In this document: positions 1 through 11,918 of the stretch, in pieces | Layout of the letters: every line of letters starts with the position of its first letter | Numbering within the stretch: position 1 is the stretch's first letter | Origin: Theobroma cacao | Taxonomy: Eukaryota > Streptophyta > Magnoliopsida > Malvales > Malvaceae | Length of the DNA: 64,000 nucleotides | Reading direction: 5' to 3' | Assembly (NCBI RefSeq): GCF_000208745.1 | Contig: NC_030854.1 | Coordinates: forward strand, 19,979,604 to 20,043,603 | The notes under the pieces: model-generated | Seen by the model: only the letters and a program-made list of their open reading frames with translations | Told to the model about the DNA's origin: nothing | The model's database searches: none | Position numbers and translations under genes: made by a program

Positions 1-1114
1 AACCTCTAATCGACTCTAACCTCCACTAATGGTTCAAATGGGCAAGTGAGGCCTTGTTGGAACCTATACACACACAACATCACAACTAATCCAATTTACA
101 TTAATATCACTCCAAAAGCTAGTTTCTAATTCAAATTCTTCTAGTCATTCCTAATTGCCTTCCAACTATATCAAATGGCTATTCCTTGCACTACTCTAAT
201 CACACTAAAAATGAGTAAATAACTCAACAATAAAATAGCTCATAATCCTAATTACTAGCCATTATCAACAACTTAAAACCAAGCCTAGTTCATCACTCAC
301 CTTAGGGTTTCTTTGTAGTTGAATTCTCTTCCAATAGCTTCCAAACAAATATGAAAAATCTCTCTTTCTCTCTCTAAACCTCCAACTAGTGAGAGAAAGT
401 GTTGAACAATGACTTTTTGAGGATTTTAAAGTGAGAGAGTGAAAGAGCATAAGAGTTCTAGTCAAAAGGGCACAAAGGTATGAAAATTAGAGCTAGAGAG
501 AGAAAGTTATGAAGTTTTCATACCATGCTTCCATGGAGGATGGAAGCAACGTGAGATGGAAGAAGAAGAAGGAGAAGAAGCTACTGGAAATTGAAAAAGA
601 TGTTGGAAGGAGAAGATATTTATAGCTCAAACTTATCCAACTCCCTTAGAAATTATAAAAAAGCCCTTTAGCAAGTTAACTTGTTCTTCTCCAATCCTTT
701 GTGAAATCTTTTTATTCTTTTGACACTAGGACAAGGTCCACAATGATCTGAACTACTTGGGTTTATGAAAACTTAAAATTTTAACTCTGGGTGCAAAATG
801 ACCATTTTACCCCTGTTGTGAAAAATATTGCCACCTCTAGTTTTCTTCGTGTTTTCATCATTATACATAATTCATTCATTCCTTAGGCCTATTTAGACCT
901 TAATAGCATAAAAAAAACCCACTTGTAGGAGCTCACCAAGGGAAATTACGAAATTACCCTTGGTCCACATTATCGAGTCTACTTCTAGTTATGTGCCTAT
1001 GGAGACTGAGATTTCATAGATTCACTTTTTAATTACCCTTTTAACTCAGTAATCAATCTCAATTGGCATTTGTAAACTTTATTAGCTATCGTATAAAAAA
1101 TACGGGGTACTACA
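1..1114 (-). mobile_element. Partial Tekay-type Gypsy LTR, cut by the window edge
   Basis: The first kilobase aligns with the LTRs of Tek-B: positions 1-60 match 49560-49620 and 57080-57140, and the similarity continues to about 1017. Positions 1018-1114 match instead the reverse complement of the start of solo LTR E (46086-46180). On the minus strand the terminus reads TGTAGTACCCCG, starting at 1114. It is therefore one minus-strand LTR of the Tek-B/E superfamily whose other end lies outside the window. It sits inside the 3' LTR of El-1, leaving only 82 bp of that LTR visible. Whether it is a solo LTR or belongs to a full element cannot be seen. Confidence 0.7.
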
Positions 1115-1196
1115 CATATCCCTTGAGGGTACAAAAGACTTAGTTTGTTAGACGCTTCTTCCTTGCCATAGCCCTATACAAAGTTGGCTCATGACA
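1115..1196 (-). repeat. 3' LTR remnant of El-1
   Basis: These 82 bp match the end of the 5' LTR at about 6185-6266: both share a GAGGGTACAAA-GACTTA block, a CATAGC-CTATA block, GTTGGCT-ATGACA and the same terminal ACA. The rest of this LTR was displaced leftward by the insertion ending at 1114. Confidence 0.7.
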
Positions 1197-1209
1197 TCCT
1201 CCCCCACTC
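1197..1209 (-). other. Polypurine tract of El-1
   Basis: On the minus strand this is a purine run (GAGTGGGGGAGGA) immediately before the 3' LTR, the position from which plus-strand DNA synthesis is primed. The same kind of run, AGTGGGGGAGAA, lies at the equivalent place in Tek-B (50577-50592). Confidence 0.6.
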
Positions 1210-1339
1210 AATCTATCAATGTCCTTGTTGACTAGTTGACTTGGAACTCTTTAATTTTCTACTTGAAGACGTTAAGGTCAGCTTCTATCTCTTAGGTGAT
1301 TTCATTTGTCCCCAAACCTTTCCATTCCACTAAGTACTC

Positions 1340-2483
1340 TTATGTTGGCAATCGGTTGATTATGGTAAATCTCTTTGCATTTTCTACTCGGCATTGTGAT
1401 GGTGGCTTAGTGGTGATGGTAGTCCTCGTAATTTGACTCTTGCTTGCATTTGCATGGAACAACTTCAGATTGCTAACGTGAAATATTGGATACACCTTCA
1501 TCCACTTGGATCGATCAATCTTGTAGGAGGTCTTTCCCAACTTAGCCGTAATTTGTACGGGGCCTTCATACTTTTGCGCTAGTCGTCTATCTCTTTTTCT
1601 TAAGAATTTGAGTTATTTGGGTACCAATTTCCCTAGCACAAGGTCCTTTACCTTAAAGTGTTGATTTTTTCGACCTTTGTCTGCCCACCTCTTCATGTGG
1701 TTAGAGGCCTTCTCTAAATAAGATCGGAAGATCTTAGTGTTCTGTTTTCACTCTTTAGCAAAGTTAAAGGCTTGAGGGCTTTTTTTGCTATAAGAGCCCA
1801 CCGAGGTGTCGGGAAGTTTAGGTTGTTGCCCAGTGACAACTTTGAAAGGGGTTCTACATGTGGCGAAACTTTTCTACAAGTTGAAACATAATTGAGCCAC
1901 ATTTAGTAGATTAGGCCAATTCTTCTAATTTGCCTATATAAAGTGTTGTAAATATTCCTCAAACAATCTATTGAAGCGTTCCGTTTGACCATCTGTCTAA
2001 GGATGATAACTAGAAGAAATGTTGAGTTTTGACCTTAATAGCTTGAAAAGTTGTTTTAAAAAAAAGAAAACCAATAAACCTTGGATCTTTTTCATTGATA
2101 ATGCTTTTAGGTACGCCCCAATAATTTACCACATGTTTGAAAATTGTATGAGCTATTTTTTCTGCAAAGCCAAACTTCTGTATTGGGATAAATGTAGAAT
2201 ACTTTGAAAAATGATCTACTACCACGTTATATCTCTCACTTTAGGGAGCCTTACTATGAAGTCAAGAGAAATGCTTACCCACAATCTGCTCGGTACTAGC
2301 TTCTGTCTCTCCACTTTGTCTTGTTAACAAATAAGGCATGTCTTGGTATAATCTATCACATCTTGTCACATATGGCGCCAGTAATAACCTTGTTTCAATA
2401 ATACCAAAGTGCGTTGCCAACTTGGATGTCCTACCCATGGAGTGTCTTGGCATTCCTGCATCAACTTTGATCTCAACACTCAA
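1340..2483 (-). pseudogene. El-1 integrase with chromovirus-type C-terminus
   Basis: Integrase inserts the cDNA into chromosomes. The catalytic core is visible at 2010-2225 (VVDHFSKYSTFIP... HVVNYWGVPKSII), followed by the C-terminal GPY/F-like stretch at 1340-1540 (WMKVYPIFHVSNLK). In the core, the position normally held by the second catalytic Asp (SDRDPRF in relatives) reads NEKDPRF, so that Asp appears replaced by Glu. The zinc-binding N-terminus (about 2262-2483) is scrambled over several frames. Many stops and frameshifts make this a pseudogene. A true chromodomain cannot be confirmed because the region after the GPY/F-like block is too decayed. Confidence 0.75.
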
Positions 2484-2514
2484 ACTCTTGGAACAAATAT
2501 TTGTGGCCCTTTTG

Positions 2515-3747
2515 TTAGTAGCAGTTCATTTTCCACCTAAGAATACTTAGACTTCTACTTTCCACTGATTTCATAATGATAATGGTTTGGGGATCTCTTT
2601 TCATATTCTTTTCAATAGGGTTGCGAATACTTGTAATTACTCTACTTGCTATGATAGGGGTTATCACCTTGAAAGCTACGAATTCAACCTTTTTGTTGAG
2701 TGCATCTACCACTTGATTAGCTTTTCCAAACTTGTGTTCAAAATGGAAATCAAACTTGACTAAAAACTCCTGCCATTTTGCTTGTTGGGCTTTGAGTTTC
2801 AATTGAGTAAGGTAGTGACTAACTGCAGTATTGTTTATCTTAACCACAAATTGGGACCCTAGCAAGTAGTGTCACCATGCTCGTAAATAATGAATTACAA
2901 CTAAGAGCTCTTTTCCTATGCCATGTATCTCCTTTCAACTTCGTTTAATTTTTTACCTTTAAATGCGACTAAAGGTCCTGTTTGCAATAATACGCCTCCA
3001 AGAGAAAAGTTTGACACATCTATCTGTACTTCAAAAGGTTTTTCAATGTTTCCGAGTGCTATGACGTGATCTGTCATCACCACTTCCTTCAAATCTTCGA
3101 AAGCTTCTTGGCATTAAGGTGTCTAATCCCATTTTTGTCATTTTTTGAGCAATTCTGTAAGTACCAATGTTCTTTTTGAATACCTTTTCGATAAATCTTT
3201 GATAATAGTTGGCTAGCCCTAAGAATGAGCAAAGTTTTGTCATATTCTTAAGGGTTGCTCACTCTTTGATAGCTTTCACCTTTTGCATATTCATCTTGAT
3301 GTGACCTTGCTTAATTATATGACCGAGGAATTAAATTCGGGTTTGCATGAATGCTTATTTTTCTCTTTTCACATACAATTGGTTGTCTCACAAACTTTGG
3401 AAGACTTGTTGCAAGTGCCTTTGATGTTCTTCTAAGGTTGAATTGTACACCAGAATGTCATCCAGGTATATTATAGTGATCTTGTCTAGATAATTAGAGA
3501 AAGCTTGATTCATCAAAGTGCAAAAAGTGGTAGAAGCATTGGTTAGTCTAAAAGGCATAACAAGAAATTCAAATGCAACATACCGCGTTATGCAGGTGGT
3601 TTTCGCTTCATATTTATCTGCCACTTTTATTTGATAGTAGCCAGATCTCAAATCCAATTTAAAGAAGTACTTCGCACAACTTAGTTGGTCAAAAATATCT
3701 ATTATAACGAGAATTGGATATTTATTCTTTACTGTGACTTTGTTCAA
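2515..3747 (-). pseudogene. El-1 reverse transcriptase and RNase H
   Basis: Reverse transcriptase copies element RNA into DNA. The frame at 3388-3747 carries the fingers/palm block: KNKYPI, FKLDLRSGYYQIKV, FLVMPF-LTNA and the catalytic motif YLDD (normally Y-x-D-D). The thumb continues in another frame at 3043-3243 (SFLGLANYYQRFIE). RNase H and its tether follow at 2515-2865, where KAQQAKWQEFLVKFDFHFEHKFGKANQVVDAL has the usual ending motif of plant Gypsy RNase H (ADAL in relatives, VDAL here). Although YLDD is preserved, the domain is split over at least three frames. Confidence 0.85.
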
Positions 3748-3900
3748 AGCTTGTTAATCTACTCATAACTGCAAACTCCTATCTTGCTTTTTTTGGAAAA
3801 GTACCGAGGACCTAAAAGGTGCTTTTAAAGGTCGAATGAATTTTGCTTGGATTAGCTAGTCTAATTGTTTCCTTAACTCTACTAGCTTTGGGGGAGCCAT

Positions 3901-4596
3901 TTAGTATAGCCTATTTGTAATTGGCTTGATGCCCGAGAGTAATTCTATCTCATGATCAATAACTTGTTGAGGTGGTAAGATCCTAGGTAGCTGTTCTGGC
4001 ATAGTATCTTGAAATTCTTTCAAAATCAACTTCACTTTATCAGGTATAGGATTTGTGTTATCTCTGCCTTTGTAGATGGGCATGGCTACATAGGAAGGCT
4101 CTCCCTTTTTAATCCTCTTCTTGAATTGGATAGCTGTTATGATTTTCTTCCCACTCTTGGGTAGAATTGTAGTTGGTACCATACAAGGTTGTTCTTTAAA
4201 AAATATTAAGCAACTCACAACAAAGAATGGGATGGCTTGCGCTTTTATCGTAAAATCCAAGCCTAAAATAAAATCAAAGTCTTCCACAATGGTAGGAGTC
4301 ATGTTCACCTTCCTCTCTCAAAAACCAATCTTAATCTTCGTCTCTTTGTAGTTCCCCATAATAGCTAAGGTTGGTGAGTTAACTACTTTCATTTTCCTTA
4401 AGTCTTTCTCAACCTTGAGACCGCATTTCTTTGCCTCTCTTGAGGTGATGAAGGTATCAGAGGCCCCTATGTCTATCATGGCTTTGGTCCTTTTATCATT
4501 CAACAACACATCCACATACATCAGACCTCGTTTCGATTTTTTCTTCATCTTTTCTAGTTGCACTTGTAGGGCACTGAGGAACTGAATTGAACCCAT
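3901..4596 (-). pseudogene. El-1 aspartic protease and linker to RT
   Basis: The protease matures the Gag-Pol polyprotein. At 4318-4596 the frame contains AMIDIGASDTFIT, corresponding to the D-T/S-G-A active site with the second residue now Ile, followed by the flap and by a second block in another frame (FDFILGLDF) at 3901-4308. The linker toward RT (PEQLPRILPPQQVIDHEIEL) matches the segment that precedes the RT fingers in chromoviruses. One frameshift or stop separates the two blocks. Confidence 0.75.
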
Positions 4597-5138
4597 TTGC
4601 TTTGGTTCCTCCTTGACTTCCTCAATTGGGGTCTAGGGTCGAGGTGTTTCCACATTAGTAGTACATATCATGTTAAGAGTTGCTCAATGTTGATCGAGGT
4701 GTTTCCCCAATGAGGTTTATTGCAAAGAAAACAAGATATTGGGGCTCGAGGTTAGAAGCCTCACAACTTAGGTGGTCTCCTTTCTCTTCCCTCACTCGAG
4801 AGTCTGCTAACTCTTGGAAATTTCACCCTATTGTTATAGTTCAAGCTACTGATTCTTAATACAAGGTTTTTCCTTTTATTTTAGTTACCACTATAATTAG
4901 TAAGTTGTTTAGCAACCATTATTGTTAAAGTCACGCCTTGCACCTTTTGTCGTTATAACTTTGTCTTCACCCATGGTTTCAAACCCTCGAGAAAATAAAA
5001 CAACTTATCTTTCTTAGTCATGTCCCTAGTATCTAGCATTAGAGTAGTGAAGTTTCTCACAAATTCTTGCACTGACTTGATTTATGTTAACTCTCACAAT
5101 TTATGTCGAGCCTTGTACTTTACATTCTCAAGGAAAAA

Positions 5139-5563
5139 CTAATTCTTTAGCTCTCGCTTAAGGTCCACCCAAGTGTTGATGTGACACTTGACATCAACAA
5201 ATTTGGAATGCCACCATAACTTTGCATCACTTGCAAGATATATTGCAGCCATCGCCACTTTGTCTTCCTCCAACTCTATACAGTCATCACTTTGGAAGTA
5301 CTGTTCAATATCAAAAAGGAAGTTCTCCAACTCCCTCGCATCTTTAGCCTCTTCGTATTGCTTGGGCTGTGGCACTTTAGCTCTTTTCCCTCAATCTCTT
5401 GATTTGCAAAAATAATCAAGAGATTTACTTTAGCTTTTAATTCTCCAAACTCACCTTGGAGAATGCCCAACATATCCCTGGTCTTATCACTTAGGGTATT
5501 TATCATCTTAGATAGTTCTCGCTGAACTGTCTCAATTTCATTTATACGTTCACAAGAGACCAT
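5139..5563 (-). pseudogene. El-1 gag fragment
   Basis: Gag forms the cytoplasmic virus-like particle. The frame at 5139-5375 contains ELENFLFDIEQYF and AIYLASDAKLWWHSKF, characteristic of the retrotransposon Gag core of chromoviruses. An upstream overlapping frame (5276-5563, starting MVSCERINEIETVQREL) looks like the helical N-terminus in a different phase, so a frameshift lies near 5330-5370. The zinc knuckle that should follow, in 4650-5130, is not recognisable. Confidence 0.75.
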
Positions 5564-5675
5564 CTTAGCTTTATTATGGCCACCGCGGCCATTAACTCAT
5601 CAATTCTCTGATGGTTCTGTGGTGCACTCTACGTGGTCATCATTTTTGCTCTTTCACTTAGCACGTCTCTATCGG

Positions 5676-5687
5676 GCTTTAATACTA
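5676..5687 (-). other. Primer-binding site of El-1 (initiator tRNA-Met)
   Basis: The minus strand reads TAGTATTAAAGC, a decayed form of TGGTATCAGAGC, the complement of the initiator tRNA-Met 3' end. It lies 2 bp from the LTR edge, as expected. Tek-B has a better preserved copy at 55706-55717. Confidence 0.65.
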
Positions 5688-5689
5688 AC

Positions 5690-6266
5690 TATCACGAACT
5701 ACGTACCTTCGCTTAAGTATGTAATAGTCTGTGAGGCGCTTGGATGGACGCTTCCACACAAGCCAACCAATAACGTTTTATATTTGAACAAACATCAATA
5801 ATAGCAATAAAATAGTTTAAGGCAACGCAACATCAAAATTATAAGGCATAATGAATGCCATGTACACAACCATTGGAGTCACATAAAGGAAATGTTTTAA
5901 TAATATCGAGATAAGTACAAAAGAACCAAGATGCTCCATTGTCGAGCCATAGGAGCAGCCTTATATTGTTCGTTACAAACATACCTTTACCAGTGAGGCA
6001 ACTCAACAATCCACTGATTGCTCACCCCCTGTAAAAAGTTTACGAGATTTTACAAGTATATCATGAAGAATCGTTACAAAATGTGAGATGGAGGCATTCC
6101 TTCCCTGAAGGGTTTTCCCCCTAAAGACTTAACAAGCATTTCTAAAGACATCACCAAGTGCCATTGCAATGTTTAAAAGGGGGACATCTCCTCAGAGGGT
6201 ACAAAGGACTTAATCTCCTAGAGAGTTCTACCCTGTCATAGCTCTATATAAGGTTGGCTTATGACA
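5690..6266 (-). repeat. 5' LTR of El-1
   Basis: A 577-bp LTR. Its plus-strand left end is TATCACGAAC next to the PBS (TA where an intact end would have TG), and its right end is GGCTTATGACA, matched by the 3' LTR remnant. The 5-bp target sequence on the right would be TATGG; its partner is not visible. Confidence 0.65.
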
Positions 6267-6871
6267 TATGGCATTGTTCTAGCATCAGATTTGCTATGGT
6301 CAAATTTTGCCATTGGCAAAGCTATAAATTTGTCTCTTTTTAAGAATTATATATAAGTAGGAATTAAGATAATAACCAAATAGTGTTTAACATAAGTAGA
6401 AATTACATAACCATTAGCACAAAGTTGGAGAAAAATTCAAATTTGAAATTGGATGAAACTTTAATATATGTGAGAATTTAAACTTGGAATCTAAAGATTT
6501 TAATTTTTTTTACTCTTGTCAAAATAAGATTGAACATGGGATTGTGCTAACTCGAATTCGGAGAATGTATGACATTACTGCTATTAATGAATAATATTGC
6601 AATAATTATCAAATTGTCATTTGCTACTACCTATCCAAATGAGTATTTAACCAACATTTATAACGTACAAAGAAAATTTATCATAACTCTATGTTTTCCA
6701 TCAAATGTAGACGTGTTCATAGGTTAGGTCAAGTTGTTGACACTTTGAAATCTAAGTTGGATTCGAGTCTGATTCGTCTCAATTTAATTATTTTATATTA
6801 CATTTATTATTAAATATAAAAAGTATTTTAATATTAATATTTTAAAATTAAAATCTTAAAAAAAATATTAT
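6267..6871. other. AT-rich stretch without recognisable features
   Basis: Between El-1 and Cop-1 the sequence is AT-rich and carries no long open frame, LTR terminus or inverted repeat that I can support. Its last five bases (ATTAT, 6867-6871) are the left target-site copy of Cop-1. Confidence 0.5.
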
Positions 6872-7135
6872 TGTTATGAAATAAATGTAAAAGAATAATT
6901 ATAAGAGAAATATAAGAGAAAGTATTTAGAGGGAGTAAAAAGATTTTATTTAAGTATATATTTACAAATGAAGTGAAAGAATCTATTTATAAGCTAATAA
7001 CCCCTTATCTAAATCGAATTTACAAAATAAAGATAACACTTAGGGATTAGATGGATTAAATCTTAATCCAATCTAATTTACATCAAATCTAGATATAGAT
7101 AACATAAATGGATATTCACAAAAATATTCATAACA
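6872..7135 (-). repeat. 3' LTR of Cop-1
   Basis: 264 bp, aligning along its whole length with 11933-12214. The main difference is a short stretch around 12000 (GAAAGTATTTA-AGG repeated) that lengthens the other LTR by about 18 bp. Confidence 0.9.
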
Positions 7136-7145
7136 CTCCCCCTTG
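7136..7145 (-). other. Polypurine tract of Cop-1
   Basis: The minus strand reads CAAGGGGGAG directly before the 3' LTR, the expected plus-strand primer. Confidence 0.75.
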
Positions 7146-7379
7146 AATATCCATTGTATTAAGAATATGCTTCGTTAAAACCTTACAAGGAAAAAACCTC
7201 ATGGGAAAAAAATTTGAATGAAGGAAAAAGAGTACATAATCTTTTCAAGAATACACTTTTGAAATACTACCTCATTAAAAACCTTATCAAGAAAAACCCA
7301 GTGGGAAAAACCTTGATGAAGGAAAAGAGTACAGTGCGTATTTTACTCCCCTTGATGACTGCATTATAGAGATCTTTAA

Positions 7380-8990
7380 AATGATGCATTCCAACATTTC
7401 AAAATGTTGTAGTAAGAAGGGCTTTAGTGAACAAATCTGCTAGATTATTACTTGGCTGAATTTATTGAACACTAATTTCAACCTTTTCTCGGAGATCATG
7501 AGTGAAGAAGAATTTTGGCGAACTGTATGCTTTGTTCAATTGCCTTTAATATATCCTTCCTTTAACTGTGTTATGCAAGCAGTATTATCCTCATATAACA
7601 TTGTTGGAATTTTCTTCTTGGTTGACAAGCCACACGTTTCTTGAATATGTTGAGTTACAGATCTTAACCAGACATATTCACGACTTGCTCATGAGTTGCT
7701 AAAATTTTTGTATGGTTAGAAGAAGTAACAACTATAGTTTGTTTTATAAAACGTCATGAAATAGCCATACCTTTATATGTGAACAAGTAATATATTTGGG
7801 ATCGAGCTTTGCGTGGATCAAATAAATATCTTGCATCTACATAACAAATTAAATTTTATTTTGATTCATTTGAATAATATAAGCCTATATCCATTGTTCC
7901 TCGGAGATATTGAAGTATATGTTTAATTCCATTCCAATGTCTTTGAGTTGGAGAAGAACTCTATCTTGCTAATAAATTCACAGCAATTGATATATCAAGT
8001 CATGTATTGCTAGCAAGATACATTAGTACTCCAATTTCAATAAGATATAATACTTCTGGACCAAGAAGTTCTTTATTATGCTCACGAGGTTGGAAAAGAT
8101 CTTTTTTCACATCTAATGACCTTACAACCATTGGTGAACTCAATGGATATGCTTTTTCCATATAAAATCGTTTTAGCATTTTTGTGATATAATTTGATTA
8201 ATGGAAAAAAATTCTATTTGCCAAGTGTTCAATCTAAAGACCTAAACAAAACTTTATGTTTTCCAAGGTCTTTCATCTCAAATTCTCTCTTTAAGTAATC
8301 CATGGCTTTTAATAACTCTTCAAGAGTTCCAATAATGTTCAAGTCATTAACATAAACAAACAATTATAATAAATTCATATCTAAACCCTTTTATAAAATA
8401 CATGGGCATATAGGATTATTTCTATAGCCTTTTTTCAATAAATATGCATTAAGGTGATTATACCACATGTGTCTAGATTTCTTTAATCTATATAAAGATT
8501 TATTTAATTTGGTCGAATAAATTTCTCGAGAATTCAAATTTTGTGCTTCAGGCAACTTAAATCCTTCAGAGATTTTCATATAGATATCGATATCAAATGA
8601 GCCATATAAATAGGTTGTAGCTACACTCATTAGACGCATTTTAATTTTCTCATTTATTGCCAGACTAGTTAATATAGAATTGTAATTGTATCCACCATAG
8701 AGACTATCTCTTCATCTTCAATATTAGATTTTTAGAGAAAACCTTGTGCGACAAGCCATGCTTTATATCTTATAATCTCATTTTTCTCATTTTGTATTCG
8801 CACAAATACTCATGTATATATCTCACTGGTTTTACACCATTTGGTGTATGGACTACAGGTCCAAAAACTTCACATTTTGCAAATAAATACATTTCCTCCT
8901 TAATTACGTCTTTCCACATTGGCCAATCCTTTCTATGTCTATATTCTTCAATAAATATAAGCTCAAGATCCTCACTTTTCTTTCATAATA
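7380..8990 (-). pseudogene. Cop-1 reverse transcriptase and RNase H
   Basis: The longest open piece (8391-8639) encodes the RT fingers/palm: TTYLYGSFDIDIYMKISEGF... LYRLKKSRHMWYNHL... YRNNPICPCIL. Just downstream the catalytic box reads YVND, so the first Asp of the usual YVDD is Asn (about 8341-8365). The connection (LEELLKAMDYLKREFEMKDLGK) and an RNase H region (ASREYVWLRSVTQHI, LYEDNTACITQL) follow toward 7380. Stops occur in nearly every segment. The upstream edge near 8990 contains WPMWKDVIKEEMY, the usual RT entry segment. Confidence 0.85.
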
Positions 8991-9472
8991 TTGAGCTCTA
9001 TATTATATACAACATATCGTCTGCGTTTATTTACCGGTTCCATCTTTTCTCATCATGACATAATTGATTGAGATCTTTTTATTTTAATTGATTTTAGGTA
9101 CCTAAATTTCTTCTGGAATGTTTATCAATTATGTCAGGGGTCTCTTATAGAGTCTTTATTTCCTCCTTCTGACTATCTTAAATATTTGCTCCTTTTTTTT
9201 TTCGAGGATTTTATCTTTGGAACCGATTGGTTTTCATGTTTTTAGCGTGCCTTGTCCTACAAGGACATCAATACCAATAGAAGCATTTGCAGCTGGTATA
9301 TAAGGTTTAGTTATTCCTTTTAAGTTAGTAAATACGTTTGTCAATTGATTTACTATATTTTGCAAAATAATTATCTTTTGAACTTCAAGTTCATATTGAT
9401 TTATGCGAGGATCAAAACTAGATAATGATATTCATTCTAAGAAATTTTCTTTTTCCAGCTGCTTATGTTTTT

Positions 9473-10345
9473 TCACCCTACTGTTGGAAGAATTGTTTCA
9501 TCAATATGACAATTGACAAACTTTGTCATGAATAAATCTCCTATTGATAATTCTAAATATTTAATTAAAAATGGAGATTCGTATCCAATATATATTCCTA
9601 ATCTCCTTTGAGGACCCATCTTTGTGCATTGTGGTGGAGCAATTGAAACATATACCGCACATCTAAAAATTCTTAGATAGGAAATATTTGATTCGTGACC
9701 ATGAACCAATTGTATAGGGAGAATTTATAATAACTCGTTTGATCTGATGCATATAAATGTTGCTGCATCCAAAATGTCATGCCCCCAAGCAGTCATTGGG
9801 AGTTTGAATTTCATAAGTAACGGCCTTGCCATCAGTTGGGAGTGTTTAATAAATAATTTTACTAGACCATTTTGTGTATAAACATAAGCAACATGCTGTT
9901 CAATAGTTATTCCAACTAATATGCACTATTAAAGGTTTGAGATGTAAATCCTCCAGCATTATCAATACAAATAATCTTGATTACATAATCAGGAAAATGT
10001 GCTTGCGAATGAATGGTTGCAAATGCCAAATTGCAAGCTGATAAAAAGTACACATGTGACCATCTAGCCGATGCATCGATTAAAACCATAAAATATCTAA
10101 ATGGTTGACATGGTGGATTTATGAATCCACATATAACCTTGAATGTTATTCAAAAACATAGGGAATTCAATCCAACTTTAGCTGGTGATAGCTTTATAAT
10201 TTATTTGCCTTCGAAGTAAGTAGCACATAAAATTTATTAGATTGAAAAATCTTCTGGTTTTTCAATGAATGATAAATTTTCAATCATTTTTTGCATCATT
10301 ATTGATCCAGGATGATCCAACCGATCATGCCAAACATTAAAATCA
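9473..10345 (-). pseudogene. Cop-1 integrase
   Basis: The GAG-preintegrase/zinc region is at about 10250-10345 (FNVWHDRLDHPGSIMMQKMI). The core has PCQPFRYFMVLIDASARWSHVYFL and IDNAGGFTSQTF at about 9935-9970, carrying the second catalytic Asp. The C-terminal part at 9473-9709 reads YLRIFRCAVYVSIAPPQ... KMGPQRRLGIYIGYESP, the conserved segment after the catalytic Glu. The Glu-bearing block between them is scrambled, with several stops. Confidence 0.85.
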
Positions 10346-11918
10346 TTAGTAAACTTCTGGTTTACTATGGGTTTCAATTATTCTAATATTTGTATAGTTT
10401 AATTCTAAGAACAGAACGAGTAATATTTTTTTCAACACACACTTTCTACTTGAGATAATAAATGTAATATAGAGGTATTAAGTGTCTCTTTCATTTGTTG
10501 TCTCAATATAATATCTATTCAAACGAATATATTTAAAACTTAATAAACTTCTTTGTGACTTAATAGAAAATAATACATTCTCTATTACTTTATTCCTCAA
10601 GGTAGTAAAATATTAGCTCCTCTGGAGCCTTCAATTAATCTTAGACTACCAGATATTGAATTAGCTTTTTTTTTGTTGCCAAGTAGAAAAAATATTTCTT
10701 ATCTTTCAATATAATGTGTATTATAGCAATGTCTGTTAGACATATATTTACATCATAGATCTTAGATCCAACAATATGAACATCCATATATATATATACA
10801 ATAAGTAACTTACAAGTTAACATAAAAGAATATTAAAACACATAACAAGAACAAATCATTTAAACATATTAAAGCATCTTCATAATATTGTTATACTAAA
10901 TATACCAATTATTATTAAGTTCATTCTCGAATATTCCCATTACTAATTAAATGATCAATTCCTTTTATAGGATAAGAAAATCAACCATGAATATTTTCGT
11001 TACCAATCATATAATCAATTCCTCATTCAGGATGGACAAATATCTTGATGTGCTATATCAACTTGGCCATGATTAAAATTATCACAAGATGTTTTAATTT
11101 TTAGTGATGCTTGATAAAATTTAAGACGTACAACAGATACGTGGCCAATGATATTTCCTGCTACATCAATAACAATATATTTTCTATATTCTTTTTATTC
11201 TTTTTATTATTTATCCACTTTTTGTGGATTACAAGTATTCATCCACTTCTTAATGGGTTATCCACTTCTGGTGGGTTAGTGGGTTAAGGTATCCATCTAC
11301 TTTTGGTGCGTTGAAAGTATTCATCTATTTGTGGTAGGTTTCAAGTATACATCCACTTTTGGTGAGTGATCCACATATGATGGGTTATCCACTTCTGGTG
11401 GATTATAGACATCCATCCTTTTTTTAAGGTAAAATTATCTATCCACTTCTAGTGGTAAAATTATTCTTAAATTCAGATGATAAAATTATCCATCCACTTC
11501 TGGTGGTAAACTAATAATTAAAATAGTGATAGTGTAAATTGTTATAACAACCTCTTCCATATCCATGATCATAATTATTAAATGATGTGGCATTTACTTC
11601 AGGAAATGGACAAATTTATAATTTTTTTTATTAGTAGCTCGTTTGTCACATTCACTTCAGGGAATGAACATTATGATTTTTCATTAATAGTTATATAATA
11701 GAAAATTCACTTTCTAATCAAGAGACAATATATAATATATACAACATGATAGTAAAATTCATATTAAGGTTGATTTTAAGAGAATGGAAATATTAAAGAG
11801 ATATCAAGTCACTTACCTGATTTTCTAAAATTAGAAATCAAAAGCCAATCATTGAAATTCTTTTGAAGCTTAACGATAATGAAAACATAATAATTCTAAA
11901 ACTTGAAAGATCAGAGAA
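10346..11918 (-). pseudogene. Cop-1 gag and protease region, heavily decayed
   Basis: Position between the PBS and integrase assigns this to gag and protease. Recognisable pieces are few: a YQASLKIK-like stretch near 11080-11120 that in relatives follows the Gag zinc knuckle, and Gly/Asn/Tyr-rich sequence near 11530-11580 (NNYDHGYGRGCYNN) as found in Copia Gag tails. No zinc knuckle or DTG/DSG active site can be pointed to. A minisatellite (11213-11510) occupies the middle. Confidence 0.55.
11213..11510 (-). repeat. Degenerate minisatellite within Cop-1 gag
   Basis: About ten copies of a core ATCCACTTCTGGTGG (with variants TTTTGGTG, TTCTAGTGG) at irregular spacing of roughly 20-50 bp. The core is nearly palindromic (CCAC..GTGG). 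On the coding strand it reads CACCAGAAGTGG, that is His-Gln-Lys-Trp in one frame. It seems to be an expansion of a short Gag segment, now riddled with stops. Confidence 0.75.

Larger units (their letters stand above)
1115..6266 (-). mobile_element. El-1: degenerate chromovirus-like Ty3/Gypsy element
   Basis: Minus-strand order is 5' LTR (5690-6266), PBS for initiator tRNA-Met, gag, aspartic protease, reverse transcriptase, RNase H, integrase, polypurine tract and 3' LTR remnant (1115-1196). This pol order, with integrase last, defines Ty3/Gypsy. The RT block and the integrase C-terminus (a WMKV-PIFHVSNLK stretch) resemble chromoviruses of the CRM/Galadriel type; the exact clade is not certain. 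Every domain is broken by stops and frameshifts, so the copy is dead. The 3' LTR is interrupted by the LTR at 1-1114, which explains why no TSD pair can be checked. Confidence 0.85.
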
